Under the pieces are notes generated by a model. That model saw nothing but the letters and a program-made list of their open reading frames with translations. It did not search any database and was not told where the DNA came from. A stretch of 12,345 nt of DNA from an uncultured Clostridia bacterium (GTDB taxonomy: Bacteria > Bacillota > Clostridia > Oscillospirales > Butyricicoccaceae): NCBI GenBank assembly GCA_945486175.1, contig CALYTA010000007.1, positions 1 to 12,345 of the forward strand. Reading direction: 5' to 3'. Below are positions 5,659 through 12,345 of this stretch, piece by piece; within the stretch, counting starts at the first letter, position 1; each line of letters begins with the position of its first letter. Position numbers and translations under genes: made by a program.

Positions 5659-6987
5659 TCAATCCTTCTTTTCGGGTGCGCCGGACGGCTTGCCATCCCC
5701 GTTCTGCGGACGGCGGCGCGGACGGCGGCGGCGCGGCTGGCGGTGCGCGTCGACAAATTCTCCGCTGCCCTCTGCCGGGCGGCGCTCCTGACGCGGGCGC
5801 TCCGGCTTTTCGCCGTTTTTCTCACCGTTCTTCTCATTATTGCCGCGGCGGTTTTCACGGCGCGGCGGATTGTTCTCCCCGTCACGCTTCTGTTCCCCGT
5901 TCTGCGGGCGGCGGCGTCGGCGCGGACGGTCAGAACGGCGGCGTTCGCGCTGCTGCTTGTCACCGGACAGCTCATGGCTCTCTTTTTCCGGTGCGGCAGC
6001 ATCCGTCTGCTCCTCCTGTACCAGCTTTTCAGGCTGCGGTACCGGAGGCTGTTCCAATACCGGCTGCTCCACAGCAGGCTGCTCGACAACAGGTTTTTCC
6101 ACTTCCGGTTTCTCGGCAGCCGGCTTTGCCGCAGGTTCTGCCGCCTTCGAAGCATGTGACGGGCGGCGCTGTTTGCGGGCTGCCTGCAAAATCTGGCATT
6201 CCTGGCACTTGTAGCAGTGCGGCGTGCCCGGGTCATCGTCCAGCACGACAGTGCATGTGCCGCGCAGCAGCGAAGCATCGGTGACAACGCCGGGGCCATC
6301 CGGCGTCTGTACCGTGGAATCCGGCCGCGGCGTGACGCGGCTCAGCTCCTCATACGCTTCCTGCTCATACTTGAGGCAGCACATCAGGCGGCCGCACGTG
6401 CCGGAAATCTTCGTCGGGTTGAGCGACAGGTTCTGCTGCTTCGCCATGTTGATGGATACCGGCTGGAAATCGTCGAGGAATGACGCACAGCACAGCGGAC
6501 GGCCGCAGATTCCCAGGCCGCCGAGCACCTTTGCCTCATCGCGCACGCCGATCTGGCGCAGCTCGATGCGGGTGCGGAAAACGGAAGCCAGGTCCTTGAC
6601 CAGCTCGCGGAAATCGACGCGCCCGTCGGCGGTGAAGTAAAACAGCACCTTGTTGAGGTCAAAGGTATATTCGACCGACACCAGCTTCATATCCAGCTTG
6701 TGCTCGGCAATTTTCTGTTCGCAGATGCGGAAGGCTTCCTTCGCGCGCTTCTGGTTGGTTTCAACGACCTTGGCATCCGACGGGGTTGCCACGCGGATGA
6801 GCTTTTTGAGCGGCTTGACCACTTCACCCTCCGAGACATCGCGGTTTGCCAGCGCGACCTCGCCGTATTCGACGCCGCGCGCGGTCTCTACAATGACATT
6901 CTGACCGACCTCGACCTGTATGCCGCACGGGTCAAAATAATATACTTTTCCGACTTTTTTGAATCGGACACCGATAATCTGAGCCAA
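5659..6987 (-). CDS. ricT: PSP1/RicT (YaaT) protein with long Arg-rich C-terminal tail
   Basis: 442 residues. RicT belongs to the RicAFT (Y-complex) Fe-S assembly that works with RNase Y in mRNA processing and affects sporulation and competence in Bacillus. The PSP1 domain (about 1-265) holds the paired cysteine motifs GICGRPLCC (159-167) and GTCGRLMCC (196-204), the usual cluster ligands. A further CYKCQEC (C258, C261, C264) follows directly. From about 280 the protein becomes a low-complexity tail: EKPEVEKPVVEQP-type repeats (292-321), then Arg runs such as RPRRRRRP (354-361) and RRRRPRRRP (419-427), making it much longer than the roughly 275-residue Bacillus YaaT. The start is a TTG at 6987 with AGGAGG (6995-7000) 7 nt upstream; the next in-frame Met is residue 100, inside the conserved domain. 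It is last in the operon, 64 bp after holB. Family assignment is firm; the tail's function (perhaps RNA binding) is inference. Confidence 0.93.
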   Translation of the reverse strand: MAQIIGVRFKKVGKVYYFDPCGIQVEVGQNVIVETARGVEYGEVALANRDVSEGEVVKPLKKLIRVATPSDAKVVETNQKRAKEAFRICEQKIAEHKLDMKLVSVEYTFDLNKVLFYFTADGRVDFRELVKDLASVFRTRIELRQIGVRDEAKVLGGLGICGRPLCCASFLDDFQPVSINMAKQQNLSLNPTKISGTCGRLMCCLKYEQEAYEELSRVTPRPDSTVQTPDGPGVVTDASLLRGTCTVVLDDDPGTPHCYKCQECQILQAARKQRRPSHASKAAEPAAKPAAEKPEVEKPVVEQPAVEQPVLEQPPVPQPEKLVQEEQTDAAAPEKESHELSGDKQQRERRRSDRPRRRRRPQNGEQKRDGENNPPRRENRRGNNEKNGEKNGEKPERPRQERRPAEGSGEFVDAHRQPRRRRPRRRPQNGDGKPSGAPEKKD

Positions 6988-7009
6988 ATTTGTTCCTCCT
7001 GTTTATGAG

Positions 7010-7027
7010 AAAAACGCTTATGCGTTT
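7010..7027 (-). other. Small hairpin between holB and ricT
   Basis: AAACGC (7012-7017) and GCGTTT (7022-7027) form a 6-bp stem with a TTAT loop; on the minus strand five T's end at 7010. It may be a weak attenuator or processing site just ahead of the ricT ribosome binding site. The stem is short, so confidence is low. Confidence 0.35.
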
Positions 7028-7051
7028 GCAAGGTGAGAATCCCCGTTCCCA

Positions 7052-8038
7052 TTACCGCTGAATGCGCTCATAGCTCCCCGCCGCAAGACAGCCGGTGAGC
7101 AGCGCCATGCCGGGATTGCGGCTGATGCGGGAATCCAGCTCGCCCATCCAGTCGTACAGCGCAAGCAGCTGCCGCACGGTCAGTGCGCGTGCCAGCACAT
7201 GTGACTGTTCCCGCAGTGCGGGAAGCAGCGGCGCCTGCATGCCGTTCGCGTCGAAAATCGCATCGCGCAGGGCGGTGCGCAGGGCGGCGAGCACATGGGA
7301 AAACTGCTGGCGCGTGAGCGATGAACACTGCTCTGCCGCGCGGAAAATCTCCAGTTCATCGCGCGATGCCAGCGCGTCCGCAAATGCGCCCGCATACTGT
7401 GCCATCTCGCCGGTATCGTCCGACAGCGCCGCAATCGCGTCGCCCGCGATGCCCTGACAGCCCGCAGCGGCGGCCTGAAGCTCCGCCGCATTTTTCTCCG
7501 GATAGCTGCGCCGCAGCAACGCCACAACCGACGCCGTATCCAGCGGTGCGAGCGCAAAGCGCGTGCAGCGCGAGAGAATCGTCGGCAGGATCGCGCCTGC
7601 ATTTTCCGTCATCAGGATGAAAAACGCATAGGACGGCGGTTCCTCCAGCAGCTTGAGCAGCGCATTCTGCGCCGAGGCATTCATATTGTGTGCATGGCGG
7701 ATGAGAAAAACACGCCGTTCGCCGTCGCCCGGCAATACGGCACACTCGGAACGGATGGTGCGCGCGGTCTCGACCTTGATCTCCGCATCGCCCATGTCGA
7801 TGAGCGACACATCGGAATGCAGGCTGTCCGCCACCTTGCGGCAGGCAGTGCACACGCCGCACGGGCGCATGCCGGTGCCCTCGCACAGCAGTGCCGCTGC
7901 GAGAATGCGCGCGAGTGTCAGCTTGCCGATACCGGACGGGCCGGTCAGCAGGATGGCCTGCGGAAAGCGCCCTTCGAGCGCATGCCGCAGCGCGTTTTTC
8001 AAATCATTATTTCCAAGCAGGCTGTCAAATGTCAGCAT
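7052..8038 (-). CDS. holB: DNA polymerase III delta prime subunit
   Basis: 328 residues, typical length. Delta prime is a stator subunit of the clamp loader, which places the beta clamp on primed DNA at the replication fork. The AAA+ module has a P-loop-like GPSGIGK (33-39) followed by Leu rather than Ser/Thr, as is usual for this subunit, a zinc-binding set C52, C60, C63, C66 (CGVCTAC at 60-66), the segment NALLKLLEEPP (125-135) and sensor-1 SRC (156-158). A helical C-terminal collar domain follows. Its ATG at 8038 overlaps the end of the decarboxylase gene by 14 nt, with an AGGAAAGG site about 6 nt upstream, so translation is probably coupled. Its place just before ricT matches the holB-yaaT order in Bacillus. 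Confidence 0.94.
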   Translation of the reverse strand: MLTFDSLLGNNDLKNALRHALEGRFPQAILLTGPSGIGKLTLARILAAALLCEGTGMRPCGVCTACRKVADSLHSDVSLIDMGDAEIKVETARTIRSECAVLPGDGERRVFLIRHAHNMNASAQNALLKLLEEPPSYAFFILMTENAGAILPTILSRCTRFALAPLDTASVVALLRRSYPEKNAAELQAAAAGCQGIAGDAIAALSDDTGEMAQYAGAFADALASRDELEIFRAAEQCSSLTRQQFSHVLAALRTALRDAIFDANGMQAPLLPALREQSHVLARALTVRQLLALYDWMGELDSRISRNPGMALLTGCLAAGSYERIQR

Positions 8039-9428
8039 ATTGTGCCTTTCCTTCGGGGGTTCCTGTTTCGTCCATCACGCAGATGGCCGCAGTATCAGTA
8101 TACCATCCGGCACGCAGGAATTCAATGTGAACTTGCCCGATGCGCTCGCCCGGATACAGCAGCGGCACGCCGGGCGGATATGGAGTGAGCGGGCGCGCAC
8201 AGATGCAGCCTGCCGCCTGTGCCAGCGGCACCTCATGCCGCTTCGAGAACCATGCCCGCCGCACGGAACATGCGCGCTGCGGCGCGGGAAACGGCAGCAA
8301 CGAAGCCCGTTCCTGCGGAACGCGGCAGAACCGGCTGTCGCGCAGCGCGCCCATCAGCCGGGCATAATCGCGCTCCGTGTCAGCCCCCGTGCAGATGCAC
8401 ACGATGTGGTCGCGGTCGGACATCTCGACATCGATGCCGAAATCCGCATGCAGGATTTCATTTAATTCGTGCCCGGTTACATTCGTGCCACGGCAGCGCA
8501 CAGTCAGGCGGCACGGGTCGAGCGGTGCGGCTTCGTCCGTCAGCGCGGAAAACACGGTCGTGCGGTCAATTTCCCGCCGCAGCGCCGCGACGCGCTGCGC
8601 GCACTGCTTATAAGTCACTGCACCTTCGCCTTCCAGCCACGCGCGCGCGAGGTCGATGGAGGTGAGCAGGACATACGACGGACTGGAGGTGCCGAACATC
8701 GGCGCGGTCTCCAGCAGCGTGTCAAACGGAATGCGCCCCGATGACAGCAGAATGGCGCTCTGCCCGAGCGCGGGCAGCGTCTTGTGCGTGCTGGCAGCCG
8801 CCAGGTCGGCGCCCTGTTCGATGGCGGACGGCACACCGGCCGCCGGAAGATGTGCACCGTGCGCCGCATCCACAAGCAGCGGCACGCCATGCGCGTGGCA
8901 GATATCTGCGAGCGCTGGGATATCCTGCATCACGCCGTAATAATTCGGCGAGGTCACAAGCAGCGCAGCCGCCTGCGGCGCGCGTGCAAAGGCATCTGCC
9001 ACTTCCTGCGGATCAATGCGTCCGGGCAGGCCGGTCTCATCCAGCGGGTGCGGCACGACAAATTCCGGTGTCAGATCGAGCAGCGCCATGGCATGTGTCA
9101 CGGATTTGTGGCAGTTGCGGTCGACAAGCAGCGTGCCGCCCGCCGGGACTGCCGCCGCAATGGCAGCCATCAGCGCCTGCGTCGAGCCTCCGGTCAGAAA
9201 CAGGCAGTCCTCTGCGCCGTAATACCGCGCTGCCGCGCGCTCCGCCGACAGGATCGGCTCATCGCCCGCATATAAATTGCCCGTGCCCTCGATTTCCGTG
9301 TAATCAATGGCAAACGGATGGTTGAGTTCCGGCAGCACAGGCCGTCCCTTGTGCCCCGGCATATGAAAACGGGCGGCCTTTTGAGCCGCCTGTTTCCGTA
9401 ATTGCTGGTATAAAAATGCGTCAGACAT
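8025..9428 (-). CDS. Orn/Lys/Arg decarboxylase family PLP enzyme
   Basis: 467 residues, matching the compact Gram-positive form (Bacillus YaaO/SpeA type) that lacks the N-terminal wing domain of the large proteobacterial enzymes. These enzymes decarboxylate a basic amino acid to a polyamine precursor. Seen: the N-terminal FHMPGHKG (21-28), LTGGSTQA (78-85), DRNCHKSV (103-110), PNYYGVMQD (161-169), VDAAHGAHL (186-194), the PLP lysine in STHKTLPAL (K216, 213-221), and YPPGVPLLYPGE (417-428) in the C-terminal domain. The ATG at 9428 overlaps the racemase stop by 8 nt and begins MSDAFLYQQLR. An open extension of 24 codons to 9500 lies inside the racemase gene and is not family-like. Bacillus yaaO also lies upstream of holB and yaaT. 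Substrate (arginine, lysine or ornithine) cannot be read from the sequence. Confidence 0.9.
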   Translation of the reverse strand: MSDAFLYQQLRKQAAQKAARFHMPGHKGRPVLPELNHPFAIDYTEIEGTGNLYAGDEPILSAERAAARYYGAEDCLFLTGGSTQALMAAIAAAVPAGGTLLVDRNCHKSVTHAMALLDLTPEFVVPHPLDETGLPGRIDPQEVADAFARAPQAAALLVTSPNYYGVMQDIPALADICHAHGVPLLVDAAHGAHLPAAGVPSAIEQGADLAAASTHKTLPALGQSAILLSSGRIPFDTLLETAPMFGTSSPSYVLLTSIDLARAWLEGEGAVTYKQCAQRVAALRREIDRTTVFSALTDEAAPLDPCRLTVRCRGTNVTGHELNEILHADFGIDVEMSDRDHIVCICTGADTERDYARLMGALRDSRFCRVPQERASLLPFPAPQRACSVRRAWFSKRHEVPLAQAAGCICARPLTPYPPGVPLLYPGERIGQVHIEFLRAGWYTDTAAICVMDETGTPEGKAQYADI

Positions 9429-10512
9429 ATTCCTTTGGTACGAGGGGGCTGAGATACAGCGGGTTGACATCCAGAATTGCGGTATCGCCGTTGTGGACAT
9501 CCAGTCCGGTCACATCGACTGACACATGGCACAGGCCGACATGTCCCAGCACGCGTGCGCGCTGACCGTTGACCGTGATGTAAATGCTGCCCTTTCCCAG
9601 CCCGTTTTTGATTTCTCCGATGATATAGCGGATGACATCGCGGAAGCGGTACAAATCCTTTTTCTTCTCGACTGAGAAGCCGTCGGTATAGCCGACCGGA
9701 ACGACCGCAATGCGCGTCGCATCCTTCGTGACATAGCCCGCGCCGTAGCCGACCGTGTGCCCCTTCGGGACGGTGCGCAGCTCGATGACGCGGCTTTCCA
9801 GATAGCCCAAACGATTGAGTCCGGTCGGGGTTTTTGCGGGAATGCGCCCGGTAAACGCCGAACCGACGCGGACTGCGTCGAGCATCAGGTCGTCGTAGCA
9901 GAACAGGCCGGACGAGTTTGCCGCATGGCGCATGCCGCAGTCGACGCCGTCCGCCTTCAGCTGCTCCGTGACCGCACACAGCTGTTTGTACTGCGCGCGC
10001 GTTGCCGCTTCATCCGCAAATGCGGAGTGGAAATGCGTATAAATACCGGTGACCTCAATGCCTGCGCAGTGGGTATACACCGCCTTGATCTCCGCATACT
10101 GGTCGGGCAGGAAGCCATACCGTCCCATACCGGTATCAATCTTGATATGTGCGCGCGCCTGTGTGCCGCAGCCCTCTGCGACCTCATTCAGGCAGTACGC
10201 TGCCTCCGGCGAGCCGACGGTGGCAATGGCATTCGCCTGCACCACCTGATATGCCTCATCCGCCATTGCGGTCGAGCGCATGACGAGGATATCCTGCTGC
10301 GTGAAGCCCAGCTCACGCAGCCTGACTGCGTCCTCCGGCTCAGTGACGGCAAACATTGTGATACCGGTCTCCGCCAGCACCTGTGCCATCTGCGCCATGC
10401 CAAAGCCATAACCGTCCGCCTTGAGCACTGCGATGACCGGCACGCCTGCTTTTTTCTGAATCAGCCGGGAATTTTCCGCCAGCTTGTCTTTCTCTATGAC
10501 GAATTTCTTCAT
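9421..10512 (-). CDS. alr: Alanine-racemase-family PLP protein with altered active-site motif
   Basis: 363 residues, the usual Alr length. Alanine racemase makes D-alanine for peptidoglycan. Fold and main catalytic groups are visible: the PLP lysine in AVLKADGYGFG (K31), KIDTGMGRYG (K124, R131), HAANSS (196-201), VRVG (215-218), a GYG segment with the likely second base Y256 (255-257) and VGYTDGF (273-279). Two pocket motifs differ: GRVCMDQ, the usual dimer-interface substrate loop, reads GHVGLCH (323-329), and the expected LYG after VRVG reads FTG (220-222). The C-terminal VPKEYV replaces the usual VPRxY-type ending. The ATG at 10512 has AAAGGA overlapping the upstream stop codon, 13 bp after the FemA-like gene ends. 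The substrate could be alanine, serine or another amino acid. The symbol is given by family only. Confidence 0.82.
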   Translation of the reverse strand: MKKFVIEKDKLAENSRLIQKKAGVPVIAVLKADGYGFGMAQMAQVLAETGITMFAVTEPEDAVRLRELGFTQQDILVMRSTAMADEAYQVVQANAIATVGSPEAAYCLNEVAEGCGTQARAHIKIDTGMGRYGFLPDQYAEIKAVYTHCAGIEVTGIYTHFHSAFADEAATRAQYKQLCAVTEQLKADGVDCGMRHAANSSGLFCYDDLMLDAVRVGSAFTGRIPAKTPTGLNRLGYLESRVIELRTVPKGHTVGYGAGYVTKDATRIAVVPVGYTDGFSVEKKKDLYRFRDVIRYIIGEIKNGLGKGSIYITVNGQRARVLGHVGLCHVSVDVTGLDVHNGDTAILDVNPLYLSPLVPKEYV

Positions 10513-10525
10513 CCCGCGCCGTCCT

Positions 10526-11770
10526 TTACTTGCGCTCCGGCTTTGCGTCGGACGGTTTCTCCGCCTTCGGCTCTTCCTTCTTTTCGCCGCGGTGGTCGCC
10601 GGTCAGATTCTTCGGCTTGGAGGTATCGAGCGCAGCATTCTTCTTGAGGAAGCGCTTGCGGCGCAGGTTGCGGTAAGTAGACTGTCCATGGACAACGGCA
10701 AAGTGAACCGGCTTGTTGAATACAAGGTCATATTCGCCGACGAACTGCACGAGATCGCCGTTGAAGTCCTTCTTGAAGCGGTACAGGCCGTACAGCGGGT
10801 TGTCCGGCGTCAGGTCGCCCGATACGCCGCGGAAATCGTAAATGCGGCAGCCCTTCTCCAGTGCCCACTGGATCATCATCCACTGGAGCAGGTAGTTCGG
10901 CATCAGCTTGCGCACGTCAAATTCCTTCGTGCCGTTGGCAGATGCGCCGTAGAGGTACCAGACCTTGTCGCCGTAGTAAATCGCGAGCGTGCCCGCAATC
11001 GGCTTATCCTCATAAAATGCCATGTACAGGCGGGCATTGTCCCCCATCGCGTCGAGCATCTTGTTAAAGTAGCTCGCCGGACGCGTCACGAAGCCGTCGC
11101 GCAGGCCGGTCTCCATCATCATCTTGGAGAAGAACGGCATCATTTCCTTGCCGCACAGCTTGACCTTGACGCCGCGCTTGATTGCCTTGCGCACCTTGGT
11201 GCGCGTGTCGGTCTTGAAGTGCATGATTGCGGCTTCGCCCTGCGTGTCCTCAACCGAGATGTCGAATGCCTCGCCCGGTGCCGGTGCGGTGAATATCTTC
11301 TCGTTCTTCATCTCAGAGACATCCAGACGGAAGACGAAGTTCGGCTGGATGCCCTCGAAGTTCTTGCCGTCGCCGGTGGCGTTGCGGAAGCCGAGATGCT
11401 CCAGTTCAGCGATGAACTGCTTGTCCTCAATGGATACATCCGGGTCGAGCTTGAGCACATAGGCATGATACTTCTTTGCCAGTACGCGCGCGCCTGCAAT
11501 CAGCTGCTCCAGCGTATCGCGGTCATGCGGGTCACAGACCGGGCCGCGACAGCCGTACATCAATGTCCACGGCATATGCGGCAGATGGCGGATGAGCACC
11601 GCCAGCGAGCCGACAATCTTACCATCCTCGCCGCGCACGACAATTGCTTCCCACTTCCAGTTATCCTTGAGGTTTGCCCACTTTTTGGACTGCATAAAGT
11701 GGCCGTACGGATGGCCCTCGTTAAAGGCTTCGTACTCGGCCAGCGTTTTGTCATTTACAAATTCAAACAT
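10526..11770 (-). CDS. FemA/FemX/MurM-like peptidoglycan aminoacyltransferase
   Basis: 414 residues. Fem proteins transfer amino acids from aminoacyl-tRNA to the peptidoglycan stem peptide (lipid II) to build cross-bridges. Two GNAT-like halves are visible. Family segments include TDTRTKVRKAIKRGV (187-201), PIAGTLAIYY (257-266), WYLYGAS (271-277), KGCRIYDFRGV (306-316), LYGLYRFKKDF (326-336) and a final VGEYDL (344-349). The C-terminal 45 residues are a charged Lys/Glu/Pro tail with no clear fold. The ATG at 11770 is chosen because AGGAGG (11780-11785) is 9 nt upstream; the in-frame ATG at 11779 abuts the Shine-Dalgarno site and cannot use it. It is first in the operon, downstream of tandem promoters. 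Pairing with a racemase suggests a D- or special amino acid for the cell wall, but many Fem enzymes add L-amino acids or glycine. Confidence 0.88.
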   Translation of the reverse strand: MFEFVNDKTLAEYEAFNEGHPYGHFMQSKKWANLKDNWKWEAIVVRGEDGKIVGSLAVLIRHLPHMPWTLMYGCRGPVCDPHDRDTLEQLIAGARVLAKKYHAYVLKLDPDVSIEDKQFIAELEHLGFRNATGDGKNFEGIQPNFVFRLDVSEMKNEKIFTAPAPGEAFDISVEDTQGEAAIMHFKTDTRTKVRKAIKRGVKVKLCGKEMMPFFSKMMMETGLRDGFVTRPASYFNKMLDAMGDNARLYMAFYEDKPIAGTLAIYYGDKVWYLYGASANGTKEFDVRKLMPNYLLQWMMIQWALEKGCRIYDFRGVSGDLTPDNPLYGLYRFKKDFNGDLVQFVGEYDLVFNKPVHFAVVHGQSTYRNLRRKRFLKKNAALDTSKPKNLTGDHRGEKKEEPKAEKPSDAKPERK

Positions 11771-11827
11771 CAAATCCATCCTCCTGATAAAAAATGGAAC
11801 CGCTTATCTGTTTCTCTTTTTCTGTCT

Positions 11828-11856
11828 ATTATACCACCGGATTGCATACGGGTCTA
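11828..11856 (-). promoter_or_regulatory. Proximal promoter of the femX-ricT operon
   Basis: On the minus strand an extended -10, TGG-TATAAT (hexamer 11828-11833), lies 17 bp from the -35 TAGACC (11851-11856). Its -35 and spacer fall inside the inverted repeat at 11837-11867. Confidence 0.7.
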
Positions 11857-11867
11857 TGCATATCCGG
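11837..11867. promoter_or_regulatory. Long inverted repeat between the tandem promoters
   Basis: CCGGAT-T-GCATA (11837-11848) and TATGC-AT-ATCCGG (11855-11867) form a nearly perfect 11-pair inverted repeat with a 6-nt centre. It overlaps the proximal -35 and spacer and would fold at the very 5' end of a transcript from the distal promoter. It may be an operator or a 5'-terminal RNA hairpin. Confidence 0.55.
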
Positions 11868-11879
11868 CGCGTTCTTTCT

Positions 11880-11908
11880 ATTATATGCCTTTTTTCTGTG
11901 CGGGACAA
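11880..11908 (-). promoter_or_regulatory. Distal promoter of the femX-ricT operon
   Basis: On the minus strand -35 TTGTCC (11903-11908) and a perfect -10 TATAAT (11880-11885) are separated by 17 bp. It lies 52 bp upstream of the proximal -10 box. Confidence 0.65.
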
Positions 11909-11927
11909 TGCACAATGGGCAGAAAAA
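11891..11927. repeat. Inverted repeat over the distal promoter
   Basis: TTTTTCTG (11891-11898) pairs with CAGAAAAA (11920-11927), with an inner TGTGC (11897-11901) and GCACA (11910-11914). It covers the distal -35 and spacer and lies between the QueG-like stop codon and the promoter. It could be an operator or a poor terminator for the upstream gene. Confidence 0.35.
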
Positions 11928-11952
11928 CAGCGAAAAACCGCAGCAGCTTCCG

Positions 11953-12345
11953 TCACTTTTGCCGTCTGAGCGACAGATTCCGCACCAGCGGCGCAGGCCC
12001 GCGCCACGTAAACGCGCGGTCGGGAAAGGCAGTGAGGAACTGCTTCCGCGTCAGCCCGTCCACATCCTCCGGCACCAGTGAACAGATGCGGTTTTGGCGA
12101 AATGCCGGATTGACGGTCTCGGCGGCATTCCTGTTGAGCGGGCAGGCAAGGGAACAGGTGTCACAGCCCCAGACCAGCGGATGCTGTGCCAGCTGCCGCA
12201 GCTGCTCTTCTGTCATCGGCTGCTTGCTCTGTGTCAGCGCGGAGAGGCATTTGCCCTCATCCACGCAGCCGTTTTCCAGCGCCTGCGCCGGGCAGGCGCG
12301 CGCGCATGCCCCGCAGCCCGGACAGGTCTCATATGCCGATGGCGT
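11953..12345 (-). CDS. C-terminal part of a QueG-like (epoxyqueuosine reductase) double [4Fe-4S] protein
   Basis: The frame is open from the right edge to a TGA at 11953-11955; the visible 130 residues are the C-terminal part. Two ferredoxin-like cluster motifs are present: CPGCGACARACP at residues 8-19 of the visible part and, with an extra cysteine in KCLSAL (32-37), GCDTCSLACPLN (59-70). The pairing of a CLSALT segment with a WGCDTC...CPLN motif is typical of QueG, the cobalamin-dependent enzyme that makes the last step of queuosine in tRNA. The ending, WRGPAPLVRNLSLRRQK, also fits the family's C-terminal region. The N-terminal cobalamin domain would lie outside the window and cannot be checked. 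Related clostridial double-cluster proteins of unproven function exist, so no symbol is given. Confidence 0.75.
   Translation of the reverse strand, partial: TPSAYETCPGCGACARACPAQALENGCVDEGKCLSALTQSKQPMTEEQLRQLAQHPLVWGCDTCSLACPLNRNAAETVNPAFRQNRICSLVPEDVDGLTRKQFLTAFPDRAFTWRGPAPLVRNLSLRRQK

Noticed and set aside
5616..6284. Plus-strand open frames opposite the ricT tail
   Set aside because: They mirror the Arg/Pro/Glu-rich tail in GC-rich DNA. The ricT frame carries the conserved domain, ribosome binding site and terminator.
7154..7157. Loss of the P-loop Ser/Thr in HolB (GKL, residues 39-40) as a sign of inactivation
   Set aside because: Delta prime subunits commonly have a degenerate P-loop, so this is normal for the family.
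9429..9500. Extension of the decarboxylase to 9500
   Set aside because: It lies wholly within the racemase coding region in another frame, and the family N-terminus begins at MSDAFLYQQLR.
11592..12081. Plus-strand open frames over the femX promoter region
   Set aside because: They cross the tandem promoters and two minus-strand genes and show no family features or ribosome binding sites.

Overview
The window looks like a chromosomal segment from a moderately GC-rich member of the Clostridia (Bacillota). This rests on gene content and order: a HydF-type hydrogenase maturation GTPase, a FabT-like MarR regulator next to a DegV/FakB protein, and the decarboxylase-holB-ricT order that recalls the Bacillus yaaO-tmk-holB-yaaT neighbourhood. 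Strong AGGAGG ribosome binding sites and sigma-A type promoters fit as well. A gut Oscillospirales-like (Butyricicoccus-type) host is only a guess. Except for the partial gene at the left edge, every gene is on the minus strand, so transcription runs right to left. No RNA gene, insertion sequence, CRISPR array or prophage gene was seen.

Left part (1-2715). The 3' end of an unrecognised plus-strand gene carries two diverged copies of a 68-residue repeat and ends at a strong intrinsic terminator. A roughly 200-bp non-coding stretch built from consecutive inverted repeats follows and reaches almost to the stop codon of a phosphoglucomutase (pgcA). That gene has its own promoter and a small palindrome in its leader.

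Middle part (2716-5658). A HydF-like GTPase stands alone between an extended -10 promoter and a strong terminator. Next comes a two-gene unit, a FabT-like MarR repressor followed 38 bp later by a DegV/FakB-type fatty-acid-binding protein. Its promoter has a 19-bp near-palindrome just after the predicted transcription start, as expected for autoregulation by lipid status.

Right part (5620-11908). Tandem promoters, separated by a long inverted repeat, drive a tightly packed five-gene operon: a FemA/MurM-like aminoacyl transferase, an alanine-racemase-fold protein with an altered substrate-pocket motif, an Orn/Lys/Arg decarboxylase-family PLP enzyme, DNA polymerase III delta prime (holB) and the PSP1/RicT protein with a long Arg-rich tail. 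The operon ends in a clear terminator. It joins peptidoglycan and amino-acid enzymes to replication and RNA-processing functions. At the right edge lies the 3' end of a QueG-like double [4Fe-4S] protein.

Most genes are housekeeping. The parts most worth a second look are the multi-hairpin intergenic element, the FabT-DegV unit with its operator, the altered racemase beside the FemX-like enzyme, the RicT tail and extra cysteines, and the divergent HydF.
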